From: Bacillota bacterium
GTDB lineage: Bacteria > Bacillota > Clostridia > Acetivibrionales > Acetivibrionaceae
Length of the DNA stretch: 56,343 nucleotides
NCBI GenBank assembly: GCA_023421115.1
Contig: JAEZUI010000037.1
Span: 1-56,343, forward strand
Direction: 5' to 3'
Part shown: piece after piece, positions 9,027 to 17,895 of the stretch
Layout: each line of letters starts with the position of its first letter
How positions within the stretch are numbered: position 1 is the first letter of the stretch
The notes under the pieces: generated by a model
What the model saw: only the letters and a program-made list of their open reading frames with translations
Told to the model about the DNA's origin: nothing
Database searches by the model: none
Translations under genes and position numbers: made by a program

Positions 9027-10787
9027 CTATTCTAAGAGTAGCATTTTTAACTGCTTACCCTTAAAACCTATCCCTATACACACAATATTTTCAATATTAT
9101 GAATTGCGCTAAATCCCTCTTTGTATTTTTTCTCTTTTATTTGGCTAACTGCTTCATCTGTAAGCTTTTCCAACGTCTTTCTGCCTTTTGTACTTTCCCA
9201 TTTGAACTCGAAAATATAGGCTGTGTCTTTTGTATCATTTGGTATCAATACTATATCAGGCCTACCTAATCCATATTCTTTATTGCTTTGTATGATATAT
9301 TGTTCTCCAACTAATACAAATAGCCCTAACATGAATCCATGATGAAAACTTTCGTATTTTTCTTTTTGTTCTAATTCCCCTAGCTCTTCTAGAACTACTT
9401 TTTTTACTTTAACATCATAATAACTTACTTGTTTTAAATATACTTCTTTAAGTAGTCTTTCGAATAATTCAATATCATTAGCTAATAGGCTTTTTATTAT
9501 GGCTTCTACATAGCCAAGTGTATTCTCCTCTTCTTCAAAGTAACTTATTATCATATCCTCATATATTGTTTGTATTTCAATGTTAGGAATCGCCAGTTTA
9601 TGTTCGTATTTGTTTCTCACTCTCTCTTTACCACAAACTTTAAGATAACCCGCATGCAACAGAAAACTCCATGCCACGTCAGGATTTTCTGTTATTCTTT
9701 GATATACTATATTTTCTTCTATTACCTTCGATACTTCTTCACCTTTTATCAGTTTCTCTACTGTCTTTTTGCCCTCTGCCTTGTTAAGTTGCATTACATC
9801 TTTTATCATTCTGTTGTCGCTTGTATTTATCCAATAAGGCTTTAGCCCATTTCGAGGATTATACATAAATTTAATTATACTCCAAGGATTATATATTACC
9901 GTATTTATTCCAAATACATATCCATCGTACCATTTCTTTATATCTACTAAGTGGTTTGAATATCCAAAATACTCTGCCATTTCTTCTACTTCAGCTTTAG
10001 TAAAACCAAATTTGTCGGAAAATTCTTCTGCCAGTACTGTACATACTAAAGGATTGTTAAAGTCACTAAATATACTTTCCTGTGCTACCTTCATTATTCC
10101 TGTCAGTATTCCTTGCTTGAGAGCATCATTGCCTTTAAATCCTTTAACCAGCATACTTTTTTCAAACTCTATAACCTCTTTAAAATATCCTTCTATATAA
10201 CCTGCTTGGATTGGTGTATCATATTCATCTATTATTACTATACAGTCTTCTTTAAAGTACATTTTAAGATATTCGGTTAAGTCAATTATTACATCGGTAT
10301 ATTCTACTAAACTACCTTCAAGATCCATTACTCTTCTATATCTATCTTTTTGAGCCTTTGTTAAAATATCGCTTTCCAATAGATAACTGTGTCTTTCATA
10401 TTCTTTTCCAATTATCCTCTTTATATTTTCAAACGTTGCTTCCCAGTTATTTTGTTTTGCATTCTTAAACGTCAAATATACTACAGGATATTTGCCTATA
10501 TATTCTCTATATTGATCACCTGATCTTAATATATCTAAATTTTCAAATAGGTAACCCACATCTTCATCTTCGAAATCTCTCTGTCTACATTTTGGAATTT
10601 CAAAAAAATACTTTAACATACTCATATTAAGTGTTTTGCCAAATCTCCGAGGTCTGGTTATCAGCACAGTTTGATCCGGTCTGTCTATTAATTCTTTAAT
10701 TAACAGTGTCTTATCTACATAATAACCGTTGCTGTCTATAAGCTTCCTAAAATTATCTATTCCTAGTAAAACCTGCTTTTTAGTCAT
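9027..10787 (-). CDS. AAA-like ATPase with PD-(D/E)XK nuclease-type C-terminus (DUF1703 type)
   Basis: A 586-aa protein of a family expanded in clostridia and Bacteroidetes. An N-terminal P-loop-like ATPase has LITRPRRFGKTLNMSML (Walker A variant with RRFGKT) and CIVIIDEYDTPI (Walker B). The C-terminus carries a PD-(D/E)XK-like core: GLGRPDIVLIP gives the Asp and YIFEFKWE the E-x-K. The start at 10787 has GAAGAGG six bases upstream; an in-frame ATG five codons earlier has none. Function is unknown; proposed roles are mobile-element or defence related, which I cannot confirm. Two tiny ORFs lie upstream on the same strand, 185 bp away. Confidence 0.8.
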   Translation of the reverse strand: MTKKQVLLGIDNFRKLIDSNGYYVDKTLLIKELIDRPDQTVLITRPRRFGKTLNMSMLKYFFEIPKCRQRDFEDEDVGYLFENLDILRSGDQYREYIGKYPVVYLTFKNAKQNNWEATFENIKRIIGKEYERHSYLLESDILTKAQKDRYRRVMDLEGSLVEYTDVIIDLTEYLKMYFKEDCIVIIDEYDTPIQAGYIEGYFKEVIEFEKSMLVKGFKGNDALKQGILTGIMKVAQESIFSDFNNPLVCTVLAEEFSDKFGFTKAEVEEMAEYFGYSNHLVDIKKWYDGYVFGINTVIYNPWSIIKFMYNPRNGLKPYWINTSDNRMIKDVMQLNKAEGKKTVEKLIKGEEVSKVIEENIVYQRITENPDVAWSFLLHAGYLKVCGKERVRNKYEHKLAIPNIEIQTIYEDMIISYFEEEENTLGYVEAIIKSLLANDIELFERLLKEVYLKQVSYYDVKVKKVVLEELGELEQKEKYESFHHGFMLGLFVLVGEQYIIQSNKEYGLGRPDIVLIPNDTKDTAYIFEFKWESTKGRKTLEKLTDEAVSQIKEKKYKEGFSAIHNIENIVCIGIGFKGKQLKMLLLE

Positions 10788-10972
10788 TATATACCTCTTC
10801 ATTTAGTCGCTATTTTTTATTAACAGAGTAATTTCTATAAAATTTGATTTAATTGCGATTTTAATAATTTAATTTCACATGTACATAACAAAATAGTATT
10901 CCTCAACTTCTATTGCTATTATTATATACAACAATAGCAGCTTTATCAACATAAGCCAGCTCTGCTTACCAA

Positions 10973-11185
10973 TTAAAATAATGTCAATTGTTCCGGATCA
11001 ATATACCTCATTACATCTTCATCCTCTTCTACACGTACATCTTTAACTACAACTCTCATCCTGTCGTCCTGAAGGATATCTTGATTCAGGAGATAACTGA
11101 CCCCGAATCTTGAGGTGATTTCTCTCGGTATTCTATGTCCCGGTGCGATTAGCTGAATATCATTCTGCTTCATTATTTTAAACAT
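10973..11185 (-). CDS. Small hypothetical protein ending in a sliding-clamp-like QLTLF motif
   Basis: A 70-aa ORF that overlaps the end of the previous ORF by 13 bases, suggesting translational coupling. It matches no family I recognise. It has a basic first half and an acidic second half (VRVEEDEDVMRYIDPE) and ends in QLTLF, which fits the QL(S/D)LF consensus for binding the DNA-polymerase beta clamp. ATG at 11185 has only a poor ribosome site; ATG at 11173 is an alternative. A stop codon lies just upstream in its own frame, so it is not simply the frameshifted tail of its neighbour. It could be real or a remnant. Confidence 0.4.
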   Translation of the reverse strand: MFKIMKQNDIQLIAPGHRIPREITSRFGVSYLLNQDILQDDRMRVVVKDVRVEEDEDVMRYIDPEQLTLF

Positions 11186-11367
11186 GGGATCCCATATTTA
11201 AGATCCTCATAGCTTAATCCCAATCTTCTTAGAATAACTTCTCCATGACTTCTCTCATCACCCTTAAAGAATTTCTCGTCATTAAACAGTTCATAAGCCC
11301 TTTCTTTAATAGTTACAATTTCATGTTCGTCCTTCTTTATAAAATCGTTTATTGTTTTTATTTCCAT
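11173..11367 (-). CDS. Small hypothetical protein
   Basis: A 64-aa ORF, charged and probably helical (KKDEHEIVTIKERAYELF), with no recognised domain, signal peptide or membrane segment. ATG at 11367 follows a GGGG ribosome site with five bases between; an upstream in-frame ATG at 11388 lacks one. It overlaps the next small ORF by 13 bases, and both precede the AAA/PD-(D/E)XK gene on the same strand. A two-gene small module such as toxin-antitoxin is possible on layout alone, with no sequence support. Confidence 0.4.
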   Translation of the reverse strand: MEIKTINDFIKKDEHEIVTIKERAYELFNDEKFFKGDERSHGEVILRRLGLSYEDLKYGIPCLK

Positions 11368-11388
11368 TTCTACCCCACATAGCATCAT

Positions 11389-11738
11389 ATATAATTTCTT
11401 TTATGCGACTTCTTTTTCCCTTATATCTACCTAATTAGTTAAAAGTTAGAATTATAAGTTAACTTTCCTTCCATCACAATAAATTATAGCATACGCAATA
11501 GATGCCTACAATTAATTACTTTAACAAAACTATGACTATAGTCATTGTTCGTTTTATATTCCCAATGATTTTAGGACTGTAATTCAAATTAATTCAGCCA
11601 CTATTAAATAATTAATTATTGTTTTGTACTTAAGCACCGCTACAAAGAAGGAAAAATCCTCATTAATGTCTAATATTACTAATTATTGTGTCATAATTTT
11701 TCACAAACCTTTAAAATGATATAAACGAGGAGGAGATT
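11389..11738. other. Divergent intergenic region
   Basis: An AT-rich gap between the divergently transcribed small ORFs and the metalloprotease gene. It should hold promoters in both directions but I see no pair of hexamers close to consensus. GAGGAGGAGA just before 11739 is the protease ribosome site. No ORF, repeat or strong hairpin was found. Confidence 0.35.
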
Positions 11739-13553
11739 ATGAGTATAAAGCAAAAGTTAAAAATGCATTTTCTTTGTTCTGCCGGATTGTTGTATTTTGG
11801 ATTTATTATAGTTTGTCTTTTCGCTATAATGATAGCATTAGCTGTATTCGCTATAAAATCAGCCAGGGCATCCGGCTTTAGAGTCCTTATAAAAATTGGC
11901 ATACCTATTCTTATCTTTGCCTTTACAATTCTTAAAGGGTTTCTCAGTGCTTTGTTTTCCGAGCTTCCTGAACCTGATGGTATCTTGCTGGATAGAAAAA
12001 ACTCACCGGATTTTTTTAATTTTTTAGAAAACATACGTCGTAAAACAAATTGTCCTAAGATACATTATATTAAACTTAATCTAGAGTTCAACGCTTTCAT
12101 AACCGAACAACCAACTTTAGGAATTCTAGGCTTATATAAGCGCTATTTAGTAATCGGTTTGCCGTTACTACTTGTCTTATCAAAGGGTGAACTGTCAGCA
12201 GTTATAGGTCACGAATGTGGACATTTGTCAAAATCTCATGGCAAGCTGAGTGTTAAAATATATAGAGCTAAACTTGTCTGGGAAAAAATCGCATCAGAAT
12301 TAAGAAAAGAAGGAAAAGACAAGACCTTTTTTATCCGAGGCTTTCTACACAGATATGTACCTGCACTAAATGATATTTTATTTAAAATGGGTAAACAAAA
12401 AGAATTTGAGGCCGATAAAATAGGTGCATCGGTGGCTGGAAAGCAGGAAATGGCAAGTGCTCTTGTAAGAAGCCATTTTTATAATGCTTATTTAGGCCTA
12501 TCCTTTTGGCCGGAAATATACAAATTAAACTCCACAGAATATGAAGCCCCTAATGATCTATTCTCTAGAATGGAAAAATCACTTCAAGTTCCTCTAAATG
12601 AGGACTTTAAAAAACCTTTACTGGAAAGTTTAATGAATTACCGCTCATATCCTAGCTCTTCTCACCCTTCCGACATTGAGAGAATTGAAGCCCTAGGTAT
12701 GAATATTCCGGAAATAAAACCATTAGAGACAAACTCACTTAGGATACTGTTTCCCGGGCAAGCTGATGGATTAATTAGTCAATGTGGTCAGATTTGGTGT
12801 AGCTTTGTTAAAGAAAACTGGAGAAAAAACTATAAAGAGTCGAACAAATTAAAAGCTGATCTTAGGGATTTAAACATAATGTACAAAAATAACGGCCTTG
12901 ATGTAGAGCAACTTCTCGAAAGAGCTTCCATTATTGAAAGCTTTGAAGGCATGGAAAATGCTCTACAAGCCTATACTGAAGCAAAAGCAAAACACCCCGA
13001 AAACATATCCTTCGATTACCATATTGGTAGATTAATGCTCCGAAGCAAAAAAGAAGAAGGTATTGATCGGCTCAAAAGTGTAATGGAAAAAGACCCACAA
13101 CTTATACCTTATTGCTGCTATGAAGTATATAACTACTATTGTTTTAATAATCAAAAAGATATCGCAGCCGAATATTATCATTATGCCGTTGAATTCATGA
13201 TGACAAATGAAAAGGTCAAAGAAGAAAGATCCTCCATACTAATAAGTGATATTTTTATTCCCCATGATTTAGCATCAAAAACTATTGAAGATTTAGTAAA
13301 TGCTCTTTCAAAACATAAGGTCATAAAGAAAGCATATTTAGTTATAAAAAACGTAGAGCTAAGTGGTCCTTTCCCTATATACCTAATAGGCATTAAATAT
13401 AAATTTGGTACCTTCGGCAAGTGGAAGACAATACAAAATGCTTTACTACAAGAAGGATTAATACCTTGGGAACACTGGATTATAAATTTAGGTGGAGTAA
13501 ACAGTAAATTTGAATACATAATGGCTCAGATTCCCGGTAGCAGAATTTTATAA
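11739..13553 (+). CDS. M48-family membrane zinc metalloprotease with TPR-like C-terminus
   Basis: A 604-aa predicted zinc protease. Two hydrophobic segments (about residues 11-40 and 48-74) anchor it. The catalytic motif is HECGH (158-162), with the downstream glutamate motif KEFEADKIGA (about 220-230) giving the third zinc ligand, as in HtpX/Ste24-type M48 peptidases. From about residue 395 the sequence becomes helical with repeat-like spacing (LLERASIIESFEGMENAL; YTEAKAKHPE), consistent with tetratricopeptide-type repeats. The catalytic part is expected on the cytoplasmic face, in membrane protein quality control. A GAGGAGGAG ribosome site precedes the ATG. It ends at a strong palindrome shared with the convergent foldase gene. 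Confidence 0.85.
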   Translation: MSIKQKLKMHFLCSAGLLYFGFIIVCLFAIMIALAVFAIKSARASGFRVLIKIGIPILIFAFTILKGFLSALFSELPEPDGILLDRKNSPDFFNFLENIRRKTNCPKIHYIKLNLEFNAFITEQPTLGILGLYKRYLVIGLPLLLVLSKGELSAVIGHECGHLSKSHGKLSVKIYRAKLVWEKIASELRKEGKDKTFFIRGFLHRYVPALNDILFKMGKQKEFEADKIGASVAGKQEMASALVRSHFYNAYLGLSFWPEIYKLNSTEYEAPNDLFSRMEKSLQVPLNEDFKKPLLESLMNYRSYPSSSHPSDIERIEALGMNIPEIKPLETNSLRILFPGQADGLISQCGQIWCSFVKENWRKNYKESNKLKADLRDLNIMYKNNGLDVEQLLERASIIESFEGMENALQAYTEAKAKHPENISFDYHIGRLMLRSKKEEGIDRLKSVMEKDPQLIPYCCYEVYNYYCFNNQKDIAAEYYHYAVEFMMTNEKVKEERSSILISDIFIPHDLASKTIEDLVNALSKHKVIKKAYLVIKNVELSGPFPIYLIGIKYKFGTFGKWKTIQNALLQEGLIPWEHWIINLGGVNSKFEYIMAQIPGSRIL

Positions 13554-13633
13554 ATTTACAATATAGTGTTGATTTATACCATAACAATTTAGGCCTGTCT
13601 TGTACTTTGTTATTTCTTTACTCAGTTAAAATT

Positions 13634-13679
13634 AAAACTCCTTCTTAGATAGAAATATTTCTATCTAAGAAGGAGTTTT
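13634..13679. terminator. Bidirectional terminator, 46-nt perfect palindrome
   Basis: Arms 13634-13656 and 13657-13679 are perfect inverse repeats with T-rich or A-rich ends on both strands. It lies between the convergent protease (+) and foldase (-) genes and would terminate both. Confidence 0.88.
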
Positions 13680-13699
13680 GTAAAATCATTTATAATATA

Positions 13700-14758
13700 T
13701 TAGTCGAACAGCTTTAATGAGTCAATTTCCTTTTGGTTTATCATTAATGGGAATTTCTGTTTAATTCCTTCAATGTTTTCTGCGAATTTCTGTTTTTGTA
13801 ATGCTGACTTAATTTCCAACTTTTGATCCTCATAATTCGCTTTCCTGATAAAATTCATAATATGAAAGCCATAAGAAGTTTGTACAATACCCATATCCCC
13901 TTCTTTTGCACTAAAGGACCAATTTTCAAACTCAGTTACCATTTGGCCCCTTCCAAAAACATATTCTCCTCCCTGTTCTATCGAGCCCTTGTCTTCTGAA
14001 TATTGCTTAACCAAAGCTTCAAAGTCTTCTCCAGATTTTGCCTTATTAAGAACTTCCTCTGCGAGCTTTTTCTTTTCAGCAATTTTTTCCTCCGCAAGGG
14101 GTTCTCCAGTAGCTTCATCTTGAGTAGAAATAAGTATATGTCTTACAACTACCTTGTTATATTTATCTTTATTATCTTCAAACTCTTTTATAATATCACT
14201 TTCATCGATTTCAATTTTATAAGGGTAGCTGCTAGAATAATTAAAATATGCTAAGGTATATTCTTCATACATTCTTCTATATTCATCTAATGTTACACCA
14301 TTTTTTTCTTGCATTACCTTTTCAGCTTTCTCTTTATCCCCGTTCCCTTCTTCTTTTATAAAATCCTCAATACTTTTAGCTATATTATCTATATCTTGTT
14401 GCGGCAAACCAAAATTATCCCTTTTAGCTCCTAGCAAAAAAGTTTTCAGCTCTGTAAGATTTTTTAAAGTATCGTCTATGAGTGCTTGCTTTCTAACTAC
14501 CCCACCCTCTTCTGAATTCCAGAATTTTTTCTTTTCACTGGCACTTTTATCAGCTATACCCTCCTCTTCTTCCCTCTGGGTTTTAGCCAAATTGAGATAG
14601 TATTTAAATTCAAAGGCATAAATATTCTCATCTCCAACCGTTCCTACAATACCCGATGGATTATATTCTCCTAAATTTCCTTCGCTCTTATTGCATGCAC
14701 AAAGCCCGAAAAATAGCGATAAACCCAATGCAAAACAAATCATTTTCTTTAATTTCAT
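13700..14758 (-). CDS. PrsA-like lipoprotein peptidyl-prolyl isomerase
   Basis: A 352-aa extracytoplasmic foldase. Residues 1-22 form a lipoprotein signal with lipobox LCAC. A helical N-terminal chaperone region (about 30-195) is followed by a parvulin-type PPIase domain (about 200-305) with VVVRHILIS at the start, YSEDKGSIEQGGEYVFGRG in the middle (read as EDKGSIEQGG) and SYGFHIM at the end, all standard parvulin positions. It helps fold secreted proteins at the membrane surface. It is the last gene on this strand before the bidirectional terminator and is separated from DUF5693 by a hairpin, so it is probably its own unit. Confidence 0.9.
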   Translation of the reverse strand: MKLKKMICFALGLSLFFGLCACNKSEGNLGEYNPSGIVGTVGDENIYAFEFKYYLNLAKTQREEEEGIADKSASEKKKFWNSEEGGVVRKQALIDDTLKNLTELKTFLLGAKRDNFGLPQQDIDNIAKSIEDFIKEEGNGDKEKAEKVMQEKNGVTLDEYRRMYEEYTLAYFNYSSSYPYKIEIDESDIIKEFEDNKDKYNKVVVRHILISTQDEATGEPLAEEKIAEKKKLAEEVLNKAKSGEDFEALVKQYSEDKGSIEQGGEYVFGRGQMVTEFENWSFSAKEGDMGIVQTSYGFHIMNFIRKANYEDQKLEIKSALQKQKFAENIEGIKQKFPLMINQKEIDSLKLFD

Positions 14759-14803
14759 AATTAACCTCCATCTCTCTAATGTTTAAAAATATTATAAAAA
14801 CAA

Positions 14804-14864
14804 AAAATCAGCCTATATCTATCTTACATAAGGCAGCTTTTTTGTTCTATATACTAAAACTGCT
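14804..14864 (-). terminator. Imperfect hairpin terminator after DUF5693 gene
   Basis: An imperfect inverted repeat runs from the A-rich CAAAAAATCAGCCT block near 14804 to the AGGCAGCTTTTTTG block near 14846. It lies in the 239-bp gap between the DUF5693 gene and the foldase gene. On the minus strand the stem is followed by a run of T, fitting an intrinsic terminator. Ends are approximate. Confidence 0.55.
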
Positions 14865-14997
14865 TTCCTTTGACTAAATACTTAGTATTAATATTCAATT
14901 TACTATATACTTCTATAACAAATGTAGTATTGCAATTTAATAATATTATAGCATATAGCTGCATTGTCCACAATTAATTAATGCCTCTCTAGGGTTA

Positions 14998-16725
14998 TCA
15001 GTATTTAATTTGTCGAAAGTCAAAATAAAACTTAAAGATCATCAAGGAAATACATCCGGTTATTGTTCCTAGGAATAGTCCGTTAAGGGTTCTGTTTAAG
15101 GATGTCAATACAGGAGTAAAACCATGACAGAAACTGTTTATAATAGATATTCCAGTTATTGAAGATAATGTACCTAAAAAAATCAGAAGCTTATAAGGCA
15201 TTTTTTTTTGATATAGATACAAAAATATAAACAGGCTTGGATAACCGATAATAAATTCCTTTGTCCTAGGCCTTGCTGACATTGTTAGTTCTAGAAATTT
15301 TCTTGCTTCCAGTTCAGTTTGAAACTGCGGCAATATATTAAAATTTCCGCTTCTTGAAATATATATAAATATAAAAACCGAAGCAATAAATATATAAATA
15401 AGATTTGAAAACAAAAAACTTCTTATACCTTTATTCCTCACATAGTTTATTATCCGATTTTTTTCAGGATACTGGCCTTGTAGGATAAAAATAAAGCTTA
15501 TGTTAAACACAACCAGTGGAATAATAAATGCCGGAATAACCAAATTGAAGTTCACAAGGCCCATTGTATAACGGACGTCACACATTGATGCAATTACCAT
15601 ACAAACTCCAATACCATTAATGAATAAAAGCCTTAATAACGATACGCATATAAGTATAAAAATGTTTTCCGATGATTTCTTAAGACTATTCATAAGCACT
15701 ATACATGACAGTGATGGAAAAATAATGGTGGCTGCAAATGCCATCCAAATATTAGTTTCAGGTCTTATAACTCCCAATATTAAGGAGCCTGCCAAAGATG
15801 GTATAACCAATAAGAAGATGCTGACCCAACGTCTTTTTATCCCAATATAATCAATAAATAAAGCTATTGAAGCAATAAGATTAATTAGAATGGGAATACT
15901 TTGGAGCATTCCCGGAATATCAGGCTTGAATTTATTTATAGGAGCATTAATAATAAAGCCTTTTTCCTTAAGAAGTCCTGAAAGCTCCTTTGAGGCTTTC
16001 AACACTTCAAAAAAACTGTTATCCGATGTATTAGCTGTCTGTGGGTAAATTGGCTCAATACATACCATCCGGATATTTCTATCCATAACAGCTCTAAGCC
16101 ACATCATTGAGGCATCTTGAACCTTGGTAATCTTTTTTGTATGGTTTGATATGGTAAAGGCCCTGTTTAAACTGTAAGTTGTGTCTGTAATCAGTGAATC
16201 CATTCCCAAAATAGGCATATAACCTGTTTGTTCTTGATTTTCCATAACAAAAAAGATAAGGTCATTTCTTATAATCAACGATCTTAATTCATCAATATGA
16301 CTATGTCCTTTTTGTTTTTGTAGATCAGAATTTTCTTTAAGTGGATCATATAATAACAAATACCGTACATTATATTTTTGTACAATCGCTTCTAAATTTC
16401 CATAATAACTTTTCGAATGAGACAAGCTATTAAGGTGTAATATAATTTGAAGTCCACAACTATTTAGTTCTTCAATAAGTGTCGTATTTATTTGATCAAA
16501 GTTACCACCTAAAGACTCTTCGCCTAGGATTACACTTGTTATACCGTGTTTTCTTAGATCACTAAAGTTTAATTGATATGTTACTTTGCTATCTAAAATA
16601 AACTTTTGGTAGTCATACGCCAATATAACCGAAGTATTATTTATTTCATTCGTTACCCTTAAACTAATTAAAGGAACTATAAATATAGCACTTATAATTA
16701 AAATCAGCCATAGAACTTTTCGCAT
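14998..16725 (-). CDS. DUF5693 family polytopic membrane protein
   Basis: A 575-aa membrane protein. One N-terminal helix (about 3-22) is followed by an exported domain (about 25-265) with the segment LNFSDLRKHGITSVILGEES typical of DUF5693, which probably has a barrel fold like sugar-active enzymes. About eight transmembrane helices then run to the end. Biochemical function is unknown; from memory the family often neighbours cell-envelope polysaccharide genes, which is not the case here. It begins 30 bp after the coiled-coil membrane protein gene, so both are likely cotranscribed. Confidence 0.75.
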   Translation of the reverse strand: MRKVLWLILIISAIFIVPLISLRVTNEINNTSVILAYDYQKFILDSKVTYQLNFSDLRKHGITSVILGEESLGGNFDQINTTLIEELNSCGLQIILHLNSLSHSKSYYGNLEAIVQKYNVRYLLLYDPLKENSDLQKQKGHSHIDELRSLIIRNDLIFFVMENQEQTGYMPILGMDSLITDTTYSLNRAFTISNHTKKITKVQDASMMWLRAVMDRNIRMVCIEPIYPQTANTSDNSFFEVLKASKELSGLLKEKGFIINAPINKFKPDIPGMLQSIPILINLIASIALFIDYIGIKRRWVSIFLLVIPSLAGSLILGVIRPETNIWMAFAATIIFPSLSCIVLMNSLKKSSENIFILICVSLLRLLFINGIGVCMVIASMCDVRYTMGLVNFNLVIPAFIIPLVVFNISFIFILQGQYPEKNRIINYVRNKGIRSFLFSNLIYIFIASVFIFIYISRSGNFNILPQFQTELEARKFLELTMSARPRTKEFIIGYPSLFIFLYLYQKKMPYKLLIFLGTLSSITGISIINSFCHGFTPVLTSLNRTLNGLFLGTITGCISLMIFKFYFDFRQIKY

Positions 16726-16755
16726 TATTCACCATCATCATTTATTTATCAAAAG

Positions 16756-17775
16756 CTATTTAGCGCTTTCCTCTAGTTCTTTTATTTTCTTTTCGACGTT
16801 TTCTAAAGTATGTTGATAATGCCAATTGTTTTCAGCAATAGCTTTATTATACAACTCAAACAGTTCATTATATTCCCTCACATCTGCATCCTCGTAAAAC
16901 AAAATCTGCTCATTTTTAACTTCAAAGGCTCCTTTTTTTCCATCGAGAAAAGTAATCATGTTCTTCATGCTCAAAATAATTGCATTCATTAATTTCAAAC
17001 TTCTAGTTGAAGTTTCCGTTGAAGAAAAAAAGGATTCCTCTAACTCTGCCATAATCTCCTCTTTAGCATTTTTACTTATATATACATTGGATAAATCGTA
17101 CTTAAATTTGTCCATGAACTCTTTAATCTTATTATCAAGTGCCATTATGTCTTTAGAGGTTTGCTCAAGTCTTTCTATTTTTTCTTTTATCTTGTTGGAA
17201 TCCATAAGGGTTTGACTAGAAAAATTAGAAGTATCATTCATAATATCTGCAATAGAATTGTTTTCATTTCTAATTTCTTCAAAAGCTATATAGTTTTCTT
17301 GAATTACCCCTATCAGGTCTGCAGATTTACCATACTTCTCTTTCGTGATATCTTCCTTAGTTATTTTTTTCTGAGATATAAAGTCTCTAAAGATACTTAC
17401 CATTTTATCAATAGCTACTTTTTCTTTTTGAGCTTCCTCACGCGCTTGATTTATACTTGTGGAAAGATTGCTAAAGCTCAATAATAATGCTAAAATACTA
17501 AATATCAAAAAATTTCTTCCACGTTTATTTTTACCGGTCAATAGAATTAAAGAGGATAATAGAAGAATAATTATAACAGGTGCCAAAAGATATCCTGCAG
17601 AATATGTGGCATTGTCACTTAAGCTATATATATCACCTAAAGTCACAATACCAGATATAATAGAAACACCCATTGAAATCAATATAAGCACTACACCAAT
17701 AATCAACTTAATATCTATAGAACTTTCTTTCGCTTTTTGTTGCACGGTTTCTTCAATTCTAAAAAAGTCTCCCAT
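16756..17775 (-). CDS. Membrane protein with three TM helices and long coiled coil
   Basis: A 339-aa protein of unknown function. Three hydrophobic segments in the first 110 residues (IKLIIGVVLILISMGVSII, read as IIGVVLILIS; APVIIILLLSSLILL; FLIFSILALLLSF) anchor it. The rest is a charged helical cytoplasmic region with heptad-like spacing. The start at 17775 has GGGGAGG five bases upstream; the longer ORF starting at 17826 would place that site inside the gene. It lies between the degenerate PP2C and DUF5693 on the same strand. Its architecture suits a scaffold or sensor of the membrane complex formed by the FHA and PP2C proteins, an inference from context only. Confidence 0.7.
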   Translation of the reverse strand: MGDFFRIEETVQQKAKESSIDIKLIIGVVLILISMGVSIISGIVTLGDIYSLSDNATYSAGYLLAPVIIILLLSSLILLTGKNKRGRNFLIFSILALLLSFSNLSTSINQAREEAQKEKVAIDKMVSIFRDFISQKKITKEDITKEKYGKSADLIGVIQENYIAFEEIRNENNSIADIMNDTSNFSSQTLMDSNKIKEKIERLEQTSKDIMALDNKIKEFMDKFKYDLSNVYISKNAKEEIMAELEESFFSSTETSTRSLKLMNAIILSMKNMITFLDGKKGAFEVKNEQILFYEDADVREYNELFELYNKAIAENNWHYQHTLENVEKKIKELEESAK

Positions 17776-17895
17776 TTTAACCTCCCCAAACATAACATGA
17801 TATAAATTATATAGGAAAGTTCTCATCCCCGCAAGATTCTTAAGACCGAAAGTATCTAAAAGTTGAAATTTGGCTTAATAGTTATTTTAAGGTTC

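Noticed and set aside
10973..11367. One gene split by a frameshift
   Set aside because: A stop codon lies just upstream in the frame of the second ORF, so a simple one-base shift would not rejoin them well.
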